The notes under the pieces were generated by a model that was given only the letters and a program-made list of their open reading frames with translations, made no database searches and was not told where the DNA came from. Below, piece by piece: positions 41,046-51,617 of a stretch of 64,000 nt of DNA. The first letter of the stretch is position 1. Every line of letters begins with the position of its first letter. The position numbers were made by a program, and so were the translations under genes. The stretch is from an uncultured Pelagibacteraceae bacterium (GTDB lineage: Bacteria > Pseudomonadota > Alphaproteobacteria > Pelagibacterales > Pelagibacteraceae), in NCBI GenBank assembly GCA_902595535.1, contig CACJQI010000004.1, positions 1 through 64,000 of the forward strand, written 5' to 3'.

Positions 41046-42212
41046 CTAAGCACTTCTATAGAGTTTAGTCATCACAAATTCTTTGTGACCTAAAGCCTCT
41101 GCACAAGTTAATCTTCCGTTAGCTACCCTTAAAGTTGTTTTAATTAATTCATCTCCTGCTTGAGACATATTCATTTCACGAGTTAATATTTTTGAAACAT
41201 CACAGTCAATATGCTCACCCATACCTTTTACAGTTAATGGATTTGCAGTTAATTTTACAACAGGTTCAATTGGATTGCCGACAATATTACCTTGTCCTGT
41301 TGGAAACAAATGTATATTAAAACCAGCTGCTGCTTGAAGTGTTACACACTCTGCTGCTGCAGATGAAGTATCCATAAAATATAAACCTTTACCTTTAGTT
41401 GGCTCTTCAGCAGGTTCTAAAACATCTATAAATTTACAATTTCCAATTTTTTGAAAATTTCCAAATGCTTTTTCTTCAATAGTAGTTAATCCACCTGCAA
41501 TATTACCTGCAGTAGGTTGACTTTCTGAAAGGTCATCAGTTGCCTCTTTTAGAATAAAATCATTGTAATCATTCCAAGTTTTCATAAATTTGTCTGATGC
41601 TTCTTTAGTTGCACCTCTTGTAGCACAAACTTGTTCAGCACCAGTTAGCTCAGAAGTTTCACCAAAACATAAATGAACACCCATAGGTTCCAATTTATCC
41701 ATCAGATTACCTACTGTAGGGTTTGCCGCTAATCCAGATGTCGTATCAGACTCACCACATTTAACTGATATCCAAAGATCACTCATTGGACACTCCTCTC
41801 TTTGTTTTTCTGATGCCCACATTACAAATTCTTGAGCTTTTTTTGAGGCTTTCATAGTTGTGCCTATGTCGCCAGTACGCTCTATATGAAATCCTTCAAC
41901 TGGTTTTCCAGTTTTTGCAATACCGTCAACAATTTTTTTAGTCCATTTAGGTTCAATACCTATTACGATTACAGCTGCTACATTTGGATTACAGCCAGTC
42001 CCAATCATAGTTCTAAAATGAAGCTCTAAGTCTGCACCAAACTGAAGTCTTCCATATGAATGTGGAAGTGCAATTGTTCCTTTAATATTGTTTGCTACTG
42101 CTTCAGCACATGCATTTGAAATATCATCAACAGGTAGAATGATTACGTGATTTCTAGTACCAGCTCTACCATTTTCCCTTTTATAACCTAAAAAACTCTT
42201 TGGAATTTCCAT
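41046..42212 (-). CDS. suyB: (2R)-sulfolactate sulfo-lyase beta subunit SuyB (UxaA/altronate dehydratase family)
   Basis: 388 residues from the ATG at 42210-42212. The frame is open further upstream into suyA, but [14 protein letters not shown] is the usual beginning of this family. Motifs include [20 protein letters not shown] and [14 protein letters not shown]. With the separate small SAF subunit directly upstream, it forms SuyAB, releasing sulfite from sulfolactate to give pyruvate. Altronate dehydratase is the alternative, but the split gene and the xsc neighbour favour SuyAB. Confidence 0.85.
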   Translation of the reverse strand: MEIPKSFLGYKRENGRAGTRNHVIILPVDDISNACAEAVANNIKGTIALPHSYGRLQFGADLELHFRTMIGTGCNPNVAAVIVIGIEPKWTKKIVDGIAKTGKPVEGFHIERTGDIGTTMKASKKAQEFVMWASEKQREECPMSDLWISVKCGESDTTSGLAANPTVGNLMDKLEPMGVHLCFGETSELTGAEQVCATRGATKEASDKFMKTWNDYNDFILKEATDDLSESQPTAGNIAGGLTTIEEKAFGNFQKIGNCKFIDVLEPAEEPTKGKGLYFMDTSSAAAECVTLQAAAGFNIHLFPTGQGNIVGNPIEPVVKLTANPLTVKGMGEHIDCDVSKILTREMNMSQAGDELIKTTLRVANGRLTCAEALGHKEFVMTKLYRSA

Positions 42213-42216
42213 ATTA

Positions 42217-42501
42217 TTACCACTTCTTTGTTTTAACGTTGTGAACGTGAACGTGCTCACCTTTTTTAATTGATTTAACTACTTTTCCTATGTCATGACC
42301 ATATTTAAGAATTGTGTCACCTTCATTTAGATCAGTCATTGCAATTTTATGTCCTAAAGGAATTTCATCTAAAGATTGAATGTTTGTGGAGCTGTCATCT
42401 TCCATTATCCAGCATGCACAGTCCTGTTTAGGTATAATTTTTTCAATAACAACTACTCCTACGTTGTCTTTTTTATCATGAATTATTATATCTGTTGCCA
42501 T
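42217..42501 (-). CDS. suyA: (2R)-sulfolactate sulfo-lyase alpha subunit SuyA (SAF domain)
   Basis: 94 residues: a SAF domain with [20 protein letters not shown] and Y-G-H-D-I-G-K. SuyA is the small subunit of sulfolactate sulfo-lyase and corresponds to the N-terminal part of altronate dehydratase. Its stop is 4 bases before the suyB start. It is divergent from xsc across a 116-base spacer, so shared control is likely. It is cytoplasmic. Confidence 0.85.
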   Translation of the reverse strand: MATDIIIHDKKDNVGVVVIEKIIPKQDCACWIMEDDSSTNIQSLDEIPLGHKIAMTDLNEGDTILKYGHDIGKVVKSIKKGEHVHVHNVKTKKW

Positions 42502-42617
42502 ATTTATATAGTGTCAATTGTTTGTTTGAAATTTCTAAAATCTTATATATTAATCCAAAAAATTAACAAACGAATTTTATAAAATTTTAAATTACACTTT
42601 AGAGAGGTTCTAGTTTT

Positions 42618-44402
42618 ATGACAAAAATGACAACAGAAGAAGCTTTTGTAAAAGTTTTACAAATGCACGGCATTGAACATGCTTTTGGAATTATTGGTTC
42701 TGCCTTTATGCCGATTTCAGATATTTTTCCAGATGCAGGAATTACATTTTGGGATGTTGCACATGAAACTAATGGTGGATTGATTGCTGATGGATACACA
42801 AGAGCTACTGGTAAAATGTCAATGGTGATTGCACAAAACGGTCCTGGAATTACTGGTTTAGTAACTCCAATAAAAACTGCATATTGGAATCACACTCCTC
42901 TTTTATTAGTTACACCTCAAGCTGCAAATAAAACTATGGGTCAAGGTGGTTTTCAAGAAGTTGAACAAATGAATTTATTTAAAGACATGGTTTGTTATCA
43001 AGAAGAGGTGAGAGATCCATCTAGAATGGCTGAAGTTTTAAATAGAGTAATTGAAAAAGCTATTAGAGGATCTGCTCCAGCACAAATTAATGTTCCAAGA
43101 GATTATTGGACACAAGTTATTGATATTGATCTTCCACCAATTGTAAGACTTGAAAGACAAGCAGGTGGAGTTGATGCAATTAAAAAAGCAGCTGATTTAT
43201 TATCAAATGCAAAATTCCCAGTAATTTTATCTGGTGCAGGGGTTGTAATTGGTGGCGCTATTGAAGATTGTAAAAAACTTGCTGAAAAATTAGATGCACC
43301 AGTTTGTTCTGGTTATCAACATAATGATAGTTTTCCAGGAAGTCATCCACTTGCAGCTGGTCCATTAGGATACAATGGTTCAAAAGCTGGAATGGAATTA
43401 ATTCAAAAAGCTGATGTTGTTTTAGCATTAGGTACAAGACTAAATCCTTTTTCAACTTTACCAGGTTATGGAATGGATTATTGGCCTAAAGATGCAAGCA
43501 TCATTCAGGTTGATATGAATTCGGATAGAATTGGTCTAACAAAAAAAGTTACTGTTGGAATTTGTGGTGATGCAAAATTAGTTGCACAACAATTACTTGC
43601 TCAACTTTCACCAACAGCAGGTGATACAGATAGACAAAAAAGAAAAGACATAATTCATCAAACTAAATCGGCTTGGTTACAAAAATTATCAAGTCTAGAT
43701 CATGAAGATGACGATGAAGGTACAGTTTGGAATAAAGAAGCTAGAGAAAGAGATTCAGATAGAATGTCACCTAGGCAAGCTTGGAGAGCAATTCAAGCTG
43801 GAATGCCGGATGATGTAATTATTTCAAGTGATATCGGAAATAATTGTGCAATTGGAAATGCTTATCCTACTTTTGAGAAAGGTAGAAAATATTTAGCGCC
43901 AGGATTATTTGGTCCGTGTGGATATGGTTTCCCATCAATTTTAGGAGCTAAGATTGGTTGTCCTGATACTCCAGTAATAGGTTTTGCAGGTGATGGTGCA
44001 TTTGGTATCAGCATGAATGAAATGAGTTCTTGTGCTAGAGAAGAATGGCCAGCTATAGCAATGGTTATCTTTAGAAATTATCAATGGGGTGCTGAAAAAA
44101 GAAATACCACTCTATGGTTTGATGATAATTTTGTTGGAACTGAATTAGATCCAAAACTAAGTTACGCTAAAGTTGCAGATGCTTGCGGTTTAAAAGGTTT
44201 AACAGTTAGAACAATGGAAGAAACAACAAATGCAATCAAGCAATCTTGTGAAGATCAAAAGAAAGGAATTACAACATTTATTGAAGTAATTCTAAACCAA
44301 GAACTTGGTGAGCCATTTAGAAGAGATGCAATGAAGAAACCAGTCAAAGTTGCTGGTATCAACAAAGCAGATATGAAAAAGCAACCTTCTTTAAATTCTT
44401 AA
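42618..44402 (+). CDS. xsc: Sulfoacetaldehyde acetyltransferase Xsc
   Basis: 594 residues, a ThDP enzyme of the acetolactate-synthase group: H-G-I-E-H-A-F-G-I-I-G-S-A-F-M-P near the start and F-A-G-D-G-A-F-G-I-S-M-N-E-M-S as ThDP G-D-G motif. The F-G-I-I-G-S-A-F-M, W-D-V-A-H-E-T-N-G-G and N-V-P-R-D-Y-W segments are typical of Xsc. It converts sulfoacetaldehyde and phosphate to acetyl phosphate and sulfite, the core step in taurine and isethionate use. No pta or tauine transaminase gene is beside it. An AGAGAGG site precedes the ATG. A DAO-type oxidase follows. Confidence 0.92.
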   Translation: MTKMTTEEAFVKVLQMHGIEHAFGIIGSAFMPISDIFPDAGITFWDVAHETNGGLIADGYTRATGKMSMVIAQNGPGITGLVTPIKTAYWNHTPLLLVTPQAANKTMGQGGFQEVEQMNLFKDMVCYQEEVRDPSRMAEVLNRVIEKAIRGSAPAQINVPRDYWTQVIDIDLPPIVRLERQAGGVDAIKKAADLLSNAKFPVILSGAGVVIGGAIEDCKKLAEKLDAPVCSGYQHNDSFPGSHPLAAGPLGYNGSKAGMELIQKADVVLALGTRLNPFSTLPGYGMDYWPKDASIIQVDMNSDRIGLTKKVTVGICGDAKLVAQQLLAQLSPTAGDTDRQKRKDIIHQTKSAWLQKLSSLDHEDDDEGTVWNKEARERDSDRMSPRQAWRAIQAGMPDDVIISSDIGNNCAIGNAYPTFEKGRKYLAPGLFGPCGYGFPSILGAKIGCPDTPVIGFAGDGAFGISMNEMSSCAREEWPAIAMVIFRNYQWGAEKRNTTLWFDDNFVGTELDPKLSYAKVADACGLKGLTVRTMEETTNAIKQSCEDQKKGITTFIEVILNQELGEPFRRDAMKKPVKVAGINKADMKKQPSLNS

Positions 44403-44422
44403 ATTCTTTAAAAAATTAAACA

Positions 44423-44462
44423 ATTATCGTAAAGTCACTTCATGGAAGTGACTAACGATAAT
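44423..44462 (+). promoter_or_regulatory. Long hairpin holding a start codon in its loop
   Basis: Arms of 9 + 8 base pairs: AGTCACTTC (44433-44441) pairs with GAAGTGACT (44445-44453), and ATTATCGT (44423-44430) pairs with ACGATAAT (44455-44462), with AA opposite A as a small internal loop. The triloop is the ATG at 44442-44444, the start of the FAD oxidase gene. No Shine-Dalgarno sequence is seen and no T-run follows. It could end xsc transcripts or control translation of the oxidase. Confidence 0.75.
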
Positions 44463-45746
44463 GGTTGTAGTTGGGTTAATGATTTAATTCCTCGAACTAA
44501 TATTAAATCACTTCAATCAAATGAAGATTGTGAATGGTTAATTATAGGTGCTGGCTATACAGGCTTATCAGCAGCAAGAAAATTAGGGCAATTATATCCC
44601 AATCAAAAAATTATACTTGTAGATGCACAATTAGCTGGAGAGGGAGCTAGCAGTAGAAATTCAGGCTATTTAGTAGATACCACTCTTAATGACGGGTTCA
44701 CTTCTAATAAAGAATTAAATAATTATAAAAAAAAAGCTGATATTTATGAATTGGGCATAAAATTTGTAAAAAATTTTATCAATGAATATCAAGTCGATTG
44801 TGATTGGAACGAATGTGGAAAATATTTTGCATCCTCAAAGAAATCTGATCAAACAATTTTAACAAATTTTTCAGATACTCTTTCAAAACTAGGTTTTGAA
44901 CACAATATATTATCAAGCAATGATTTATCAAAAAGACTTGGTACTAGTTTTTATAATATTGCGCTTCATACAAAAGGTGGAATTTTATTACATCCAGGAA
45001 AGTTAGTAAGGGCTATGATTGATGTATTGCCAAATAATATTTTTTTGTATGAAAATTCATGTTTATTAGATTGGAGCAAAGTTAAAGATAAAATTTCTTG
45101 TAATTTTAAAAATGCAAAAATTAATACCAATAAAATTATTTTTGCGACAAATGGTTTTTTGAAATCTTTAGGTATTAAATCAAATTATAATTTTCCAATT
45201 ACTTTAACCGCCAGTATGACGAGATCATTAACCGATGAAGAATTTAAGTCAATTGGTGAGCCAAAAGAATGGGGGGTATTACCCGTAAGACCAATGGGCG
45301 CCACAATAAGAATGACTAAAGATAGACGAATTTTGATTAGAAATACTGCAGAAGTACATGATCCTGCAAAAATGTCTAAGAAAGATTTAGATACAAGATC
45401 TATTAATCAAAAAATAGGAATTAAAAAAAGATTTCCACAATTACCAGACAATATAATCCAATCTTCATGGTCAGGAATTGTTTCCAGAACAAGAAATAGC
45501 TCTCAAATATTTGAAAAAATTGATAAAAATATTTTTGCTGCAGGTTGTTATAATGGATCTGGTATAGGTGTTGGTACTTTGTTTGGAGAACAAATTGCAA
45601 TTAAAGCAAGCAATGAAAACACTAAAGAAATAGAAACCATTGAAGCAAGAAATAAACCTACATGGCTTCCACCACAACCCTTTTTAAATCTAGGTATTAA
45701 AACAAGACTAATTTACGAACGACTTAGAGCAAGATCGGAAATTTAA
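44442..45746 (+). CDS. FAD-dependent oxidoreductase, DAO family
   Basis: 434 residues. The FAD-binding loop I-I-G-A-G-Y-T-G-L-S-A-A is at about residues 35-46, followed by E-G-A-S-S-R-N-S-G-Y; the C-terminal G-C-Y-N-G-S-G-I-G-V-G-T end closes the flavin domain. It resembles amine oxidases such as gamma-glutamylputrescine or sarcosine oxidase. It lies between xsc and formaldehyde-oxidation genes, so it may oxidise an amine, either yielding sulfoacetaldehyde from a taurine-like compound or releasing formaldehyde from an N-methyl amine. Neither is proved. Its ATG sits in the loop of a strong hairpin. Confidence 0.8.
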   Translation: MEVTNDNGCSWVNDLIPRTNIKSLQSNEDCEWLIIGAGYTGLSAARKLGQLYPNQKIILVDAQLAGEGASSRNSGYLVDTTLNDGFTSNKELNNYKKKADIYELGIKFVKNFINEYQVDCDWNECGKYFASSKKSDQTILTNFSDTLSKLGFEHNILSSNDLSKRLGTSFYNIALHTKGGILLHPGKLVRAMIDVLPNNIFLYENSCLLDWSKVKDKISCNFKNAKINTNKIIFATNGFLKSLGIKSNYNFPITLTASMTRSLTDEEFKSIGEPKEWGVLPVRPMGATIRMTKDRRILIRNTAEVHDPAKMSKKDLDTRSINQKIGIKKRFPQLPDNIIQSSWSGIVSRTRNSSQIFEKIDKNIFAAGCYNGSGIGVGTLFGEQIAIKASNENTKEIETIEARNKPTWLPPQPFLNLGIKTRLIYERLRARSEI

Positions 45747-45800
45747 TAGGTGTCCTATTATACTTTGATTTTTTGTGTTAAAAGATTTTAATAAAAATAG

Positions 45801-46922
<1,122 letters not shown>

Positions 46923-46923
46923 A

Positions 46924-47754
46924 ATGGAATTAGTCGAAAAACATCGATCCTACAATGGATCACAAGAAGTTTACAAACATTTTTCTGATACAACAAATTG
47001 TACAATGCAATTTGCAGTTTATTTACCTGATAATAGTATAGATTGTCCGTTATTATATTTCCTAAGCGGCATAACTTGTACTGAGCAAAATTTTATTCAA
47101 AAATCTGGTTTTCAACAATTTGCTTCAAAAAATCAAATTGCTGTTGTTGTTCCTGATACCAGCCCTAGAGGAGAAGGTGTGCCAGATAATGAAGACTTTA
47201 AACTTGGATATGGGGCTGGTTTTTATCTTAATGCAACAAAAGAACCTTGGTCTAAAAATTATAGAATGTATGATTATATCACAAAAGAATTACCAGATTT
47301 AATCTCAGATAATTTTCAATTTAGTAAATCAAAGATAGGAATTTTTGGTCACTCAATGGGTGGCGGTGGTGCTATTCAATTCGCACTTAAAAATGATTTG
47401 TATAAATCAGTTTCAGCTTTTTCACCTATATGCTCACTTCATAAGAGTACATTTTCAAAAAACATGTTTTCCAGCTATTTGGACAACAATTCAGATCACT
47501 TAGATTTATACGACCCAATAACTTTAATAAAAAACTCTGATAAAAAATTTGAAAGTATCAAAATAGATGTTGGTTTAAATGATGATTTTTTAAAAGATCT
47601 TTACATAGATGATTTTATTAAATCATGTGATGAAACTGGCCAAAAGTTAATTGTATCCAAACATCAGGGTTATGATCATGGTTATTATTTCATTAATTCT
47701 TTTATAGAGGATCATATTAATTATCATGCCTCGATTTTAAAAAAAATAAATTAA
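46924..47754 (+). CDS. fghA: S-formylglutathione hydrolase
   Basis: 276 residues, an alpha/beta-hydrolase esterase. The nucleophile elbow G-H-S-M-G-G-G-G carries Ser144; L-S-G-I-T-C-T-E-Q-N-F and P-D-T-S-P-R-G are family marks; the catalytic His lies in D-H-G-Y-Y-F near residue 257. It releases formate and glutathione from S-formylglutathione. It directly follows frmA and completes glutathione-dependent formaldehyde detoxification. Confidence 0.95.
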   Translation: MELVEKHRSYNGSQEVYKHFSDTTNCTMQFAVYLPDNSIDCPLLYFLSGITCTEQNFIQKSGFQQFASKNQIAVVVPDTSPRGEGVPDNEDFKLGYGAGFYLNATKEPWSKNYRMYDYITKELPDLISDNFQFSKSKIGIFGHSMGGGGAIQFALKNDLYKSVSAFSPICSLHKSTFSKNMFSSYLDNNSDHLDLYDPITLIKNSDKKFESIKIDVGLNDDFLKDLYIDDFIKSCDETGQKLIVSKHQGYDHGYYFINSFIEDHINYHASILKKIN

Positions 47755-47759
47755 TTAAA

Positions 47760-48245
47760 TTAATCTCTAAAGTTTACAAACTCAATTGGTAGACCTATAT
47801 CGATTGCTTGTATTTTAGATATAGCTTCTTGAAGATCGTCCCTTTTTTTTCCTTCAGCCCTTAATTCTTCTCCCTGGATTTTAATTTGTATTTTAAGTTT
47901 TAGTTTTTTTATATCAGCAATAATTTTTTTAGCATTTTCTTGGCTAATACCTTCTTTTAATTCACTGATTTGTCTAATTGTTGTTCCTGCAGCACTTTCT
48001 GCATTTTTAACTACTATTACTCTTGGATCTACTTTTCTTCTTATAAGGTGAACTTGTAATAGATCATTTACTTGTTTTAATTTTATTTCATCTGGAGCTA
48101 ATGTTGTGATTGCTTTATCTTTTCTTTCAATTGAAATATTTAGTCCTTTAAAATCGTATCGGTTTGAAATTTCTCTTAAACAATTTGCAAGAGCATTATC
48201 AAATTCTGGATAATTAATCTTACTTATAACATCAAATGAAGGCAT
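47760..48245 (-). CDS. yajQ: YajQ-family nucleotide-binding protein
   Basis: 161 residues starting at M-P-S-F-D-V-I-S (CAT at 48243-48245). The frame is open upstream, but this start matches family members, which begin M-P-S-F-D. Conserved blocks are N-R-Y-D-F-K-G, R-R-K-V-D-P and V-I-V-V-K-N-A-E-S-A-A-G-T-T-I-R. YajQ proteins bind c-di-GMP or nucleic acids; the exact role is unsettled. It converges on fghA and is divergent from the haem-binding protein gene. Confidence 0.93.
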   Translation of the reverse strand: MPSFDVISKINYPEFDNALANCLREISNRYDFKGLNISIERKDKAITTLAPDEIKLKQVNDLLQVHLIRRKVDPRVIVVKNAESAAGTTIRQISELKEGISQENAKKIIADIKKLKLKIQIKIQGEELRAEGKKRDDLQEAISKIQAIDIGLPIEFVNFRD

Positions 48246-48316
48246 AAATTTTTTATATAATAATATATTTTTAAATAAGAGCAATCTCCATTATAATTGA
48301 TTTAGAATCTTAAATT

Positions 48317-48880
48317 GTGAATAATATTTTAAAAATTATATTTTACAGTATCTTTCTTTTTACATATCCTCATGTCATGGCTAATGAAGAAGCAAAATAC
48401 GATGTTGTAAAATCAAGTGATGTTTATGAGATTAGGAAATACTCTGATCGTTTAGCTATTCAAGTTAAAAGTATAAATGGAAATAATGGCTTTAGAAAAC
48501 TTTTTAATTTTATTTCTGGTAATAATAAAAAAAATCAGAAAATAAAGATGACAGTACCAGTTACAGTGATGGAAAAATCTGGAAATATGACTATGCAGTT
48601 TTATTTACCATCTAAATTTAATAAAAATAATACACCAGATCCTACCTCCTCTGATGTTGAGATAATCAATATAGAAGGAGGGTATTATGCTGTGATAAGA
48701 TATTCTGGTAGGGCGTCAGAGAATAATTTCATTAAACATAGAGATATTTTAGAAAGTGAATTATACAAGGATGGTATTGTTATAAAGGGCCCACCAATTA
48801 AAGCGACTTATAACAGTCCTTTTACTCTTCCACTGATGAGAAGAAATGAAGCAATGTTTAGAGTAAATTATATAGATTAA
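48317..48880 (+). CDS. Exported SOUL-family haem-binding protein
   Basis: 187 residues from a GTG start, with a signal peptide (hydrophobic 4-19, cut after V-M-A-N near residue 22). The SOUL/HBP fold is recognised from Y-E-I-R-K-Y, G-F-R-K-L-F-N-F-I-S-G-N-N, K-I-K-M-T-V-P-V and F-Y-L-P. These proteins bind haem or related tetrapyrroles; periplasmic bacterial members are uncharacterised. The stop overlaps the converging M24 gene by 4 bases. Confidence 0.88.
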   Translation: MNNILKIIFYSIFLFTYPHVMANEEAKYDVVKSSDVYEIRKYSDRLAIQVKSINGNNGFRKLFNFISGNNKKNQKIKMTVPVTVMEKSGNMTMQFYLPSKFNKNNTPDPTSSDVEIINIEGGYYAVIRYSGRASENNFIKHRDILESELYKDGIVIKGPPIKATYNSPFTLPLMRRNEAMFRVNYID

Positions 48881-50028
48881 AGGATAACCAAATCCAACTT
48901 TTGCTTGCCTAATCTTTCATTTCCGTTCTTTGTTACTAAGTATGTCTCACCCAAATTCATAGCTAAATTATTATCTGAGTCCATCAATATCATGTGCATG
49001 AAGAAGACATTACCTGGTACAATCTTATAAGGATTACCAGTGTATAGCATTGGCCAGTCCATCCAATTTGGTGAGAAAGTTGAACCTAAAGAATAACCAC
49101 AAGCGTTCATTCTTGCTTTATTAAACCCTAAATCATCAAAAGTTTTAGCATGAGCATCAAATACATCTCCTGCGGTTTTGCCTGGAATTAAAGTTTTTAC
49201 ACAATTATTTAACGCATCAACACAAGCTTCATGCATTTTAATATGTTTTGAGTCTGCTTTTCCAACAGGGATAGTTCTAAACATTGCTGAATGGTAATGT
49301 TTAAAAGTTCCAGCCCATTCTAAACTTAATTGATCAGTTTCAGATAAGTTTCTTTTCTCTGCTTGATATCTACAGAGTAAAGCATTATCTCCAGAGCCAA
49401 TTATATATTCGTTAGCAGGATAATCTCCGCCACCTTCAAAAACTGCTCTTTGCATTTCTGCTAAAATTTTTGCTTCACTAGCACCTGCTTTAGTATGTTT
49501 CCAAGCTTCATCAAGCGCCCTATCAGCAAGTTCGGCAGCTTTTTTTACATAAACCAATTCTTCATCTGATTTAATTACTCTTAATTTAGTTATTAATTCA
49601 GATTGATCTTCAACATTACAATAATTTTCTAAAGATTTATTTAATCTTAAAGCATTACGTCCAGTCATCCCGTATGCTTCGTACTCAATTCCAATATTTT
49701 TATCTTTTAAATTAAGTTCATTTAATATTTGTTTAAGATCATCAGTTGGATTTATTCCATCTTGATCAACCCAAATTCTGATATCTTTAATATTAGATGT
49801 ATTTTGTGCCTGTCTTAAGTCAGGTGCGCGAGTTAAAAGAATAATATTTCCTTTTTGATCTAAAATAAGAGTTTGAAAAAAAACATATCCAAAAGTGTCA
49901 TATCCAGTAAGCCAATACATAGACTCTTGTCTAAACATTAAAAGAGCATCTAAATTTTGCTCTTTCATATTTTTTAAAACTTCTTGTTTTCTTTTCGAAA
50001 ATTCTTCTGTTGAAAAATGTAATCCCAT
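48877..50028 (-). CDS. M24-fold hydrolase, ectoine hydrolase (DoeA/EutD)-like
   Basis: 383 residues with an N-terminal creatinase-type domain (M-Y-W-L-T-G-Y-D) and a pita-bread domain. The metal ligands of aminopeptidases are not in place: the usual D-x-x-x-x-x-x-x-x-x-x-D region reads L-E-W-A-G-T-F-K-H-Y-H-S-A-M-F-R-T. Downstream A-C-G-Y-S-L-G, W-M-D-W-P-M and M-H-M-I-L-M-D agree with what I recall of ectoine hydrolases, which open the ectoine ring. It is the last gene of a six-gene operon. A peptidase role is less likely. No other doe or eut genes are seen here. Confidence 0.7.
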   Translation of the reverse strand: MGLHFSTEEFSKRKQEVLKNMKEQNLDALLMFRQESMYWLTGYDTFGYVFFQTLILDQKGNIILLTRAPDLRQAQNTSNIKDIRIWVDQDGINPTDDLKQILNELNLKDKNIGIEYEAYGMTGRNALRLNKSLENYCNVEDQSELITKLRVIKSDEELVYVKKAAELADRALDEAWKHTKAGASEAKILAEMQRAVFEGGGDYPANEYIIGSGDNALLCRYQAEKRNLSETDQLSLEWAGTFKHYHSAMFRTIPVGKADSKHIKMHEACVDALNNCVKTLIPGKTAGDVFDAHAKTFDDLGFNKARMNACGYSLGSTFSPNWMDWPMLYTGNPYKIVPGNVFFMHMILMDSDNNLAMNLGETYLVTKNGNERLGKQKLDLVIL

Positions 50029-50804
50029 TAATGGATTATGGCTTTTGCTGAACCTAATTTATCAATTTTTCCAGAGTACAGCCCCTTACCAAGAATTGGT
50101 ACAACTCCAACAGTTGAGCCAGTAAAGACATAAAAGTCTTTATTTAAATCAACTTTATCTTTCTTTAGTTTGTTAAGAACAAATCTTAGTGAGTTAAGAG
50201 GACTTATGTAAACAGCTCCTGTGTTACCCGAAACAGTCTGGTTTATTTTTTTGTTTGAAATAATTGTTTTTAAATTACCTATATTAATTTTTTTATATTT
50301 TTTCTTTTGACCAATTAAAAATTTTACATTTGCACCAAAATCACTAGCCAAATCACCAAAGGATGTAACACCTTTTTTCTTTTGTCTATAACCCACAACT
50401 TCAATACATGGTGCCATATGAGAAATATATTTTGATATATTTTTCATAGTTATTTTACCTTTTGATGAAAAAAATTGCTTTTTAATTAAATAACAAACTT
50501 CTAGTTCAATTCCTAAAGTAGATTTATTTATTTTTACTTTTTGACCACTTTTTAAAAAATTTCTTTTATAGATAGATGCATAAAATGGCTCTTTTTCTTT
50601 CAATTTTTTCATTACAGGAATTCCTGTTCCACCAGCCTTAAATCCAATAACAGGTTCTTTAATTTTACTTTCACATAATTTTCTAAACTCATCAGCAACA
50701 GTAAGTTTTTTGGTGATCTTTTGAGGTAATGGAGAAATTATTTTATTTTTTAAAAATGCGTTAACAAGTCTATCTGAAATCTTATTTTTAAAATTTTTAT
50801 TCAT
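50028..50804 (-). CDS. 2-keto-4-pentenoate hydratase / fumarylacetoacetate hydrolase-fold protein
   Basis: 258 residues with the hydratase/decarboxylase layout: V-I-G-F-K-A-G, L-G-I-E-L-E-V-C-Y-L-I (metal-binding E-x-E), P-C-I-E-V-V-G-Y and D-L-A-S-D-F-G-A-N, then T-G-S-T-V-G-V-V-P at the end. Members hydrate 2-oxopent-4-enoate or decarboxylate oxalocrotonate-like acids. Its stop overlaps the M24 start as TAATG. It probably acts on a small keto acid from the same pathway as the neighbouring oxidoreductases; the substrate is unknown. Confidence 0.78.
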   Translation of the reverse strand: MNKNFKNKISDRLVNAFLKNKIISPLPQKITKKLTVADEFRKLCESKIKEPVIGFKAGGTGIPVMKKLKEKEPFYASIYKRNFLKSGQKVKINKSTLGIELEVCYLIKKQFFSSKGKITMKNISKYISHMAPCIEVVGYRQKKKGVTSFGDLASDFGANVKFLIGQKKKYKKINIGNLKTIISNKKINQTVSGNTGAVYISPLNSLRFVLNKLKKDKVDLNKDFYVFTGSTVGVVPILGKGLYSGKIDKLGSAKAIIH

Positions 50805-50813
50805 TAAACTTTT

Positions 50814-51617
50814 TTATTTCAATACAGACATTGGATCAAGTCTTGTTTGAAACCAATTAATTCTAAAATCAAGATGTGGTCCCGTTGATCTTCCTGTTGA
50901 ACCAACTGTACCTATAATATCTCCTTGATTAATTTTGTCTCCAACTGAAACTAAAATATTTTCTAGGTGAGAATATATTGTTGATATTCCATGACCATGA
51001 TCCATGATGATAGTGCCACCTGTATAATATAAATCGTCTTCTGCCATAGTGATAACTCCAGCTCCAGAAGATTTAATCATAGTTCCTTGCTTAGCCGCTA
51101 TATCAATACCGTAATGAGGCCACTTTGGTTTACCGTTTAAAATTCTTTGACTACCATAAACGCCACTAATAATTCCTTCAACTGGCATAATAAATTTATC
51201 TTTAAAGAAATTTAAATCAGAATTTATTGCTCTTGCCTCACCAATTGCATTATTTTCTTTTTTAATTCTTTTATAAACTGACTCAGGTGGAGTAACTTTA
51301 CTTTCCTCTAGTCCATCAATTCTTTGAATATTATATTTTCTTTTTAATACTTTTTTTGTAATTATAGTTTTTTTACCATCTATTATTTTAGTAAACTTTA
51401 AATCAAATTTTCTATCTCTATCAATACCAAAAACAAAAAAACCATCTTTTGATACTTTAACCTCCTTTTTACCTACTAGAATTTTAGCATTAGGATTTGT
51501 TAAGCCTAAAATGAAATGACCTTGTAAAAATTTTCCTTGAAATTCAATTGCTTGAAGTTGTGATGGAACAAAAATTAAAAATACAAAAATAAATCTATAA
51601 ATTATTGAGCAGTCCAT
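50814..51617 (-). CDS. Exported M23 peptidoglycan endopeptidase
   Basis: 267 residues from the ATG at 51615-51617, chosen because it gives a signal peptide (M-D-C-S-I-I-Y-R-F, hydrophobic core, Q-L-Q-A cut) where the longer frame does not. The M23 domain shows H-Y-G-I-D-I-A and H-G-H-G-I-S-T-I-Y-S-H-L zinc motifs and G-S-T-G-R-S-T-G-P-H-L-D-F. It cuts peptidoglycan cross-links, or activates such an enzyme, in the periplasm. It overlaps the SDR gene by 16 bases, an odd partner in what looks like a catabolic operon. Confidence 0.88.
   Translation of the reverse strand: MDCSIIYRFIFVFLIFVPSQLQAIEFQGKFLQGHFILGLTNPNAKILVGKKEVKVSKDGFFVFGIDRDRKFDLKFTKIIDGKKTIITKKVLKRKYNIQRIDGLEESKVTPPESVYKRIKKENNAIGEARAINSDLNFFKDKFIMPVEGIISGVYGSQRILNGKPKWPHYGIDIAAKQGTMIKSSGAGVITMAEDDLYYTGGTIIMDHGHGISTIYSHLENILVSVGDKINQGDIIGTVGSTGRSTGPHLDFRINWFQTRLDPMSVLK

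Noticed and set aside
42213..42260. Longer N-terminus of SuyB
   Set aside because: The extra residues overlap suyA and do not match the family start, which fits the ATG at 42212.
48246..48284. Longer N-terminus of YajQ
   Set aside because: Family members begin M-P-S-F-D, which corresponds to the ATG at 48245.
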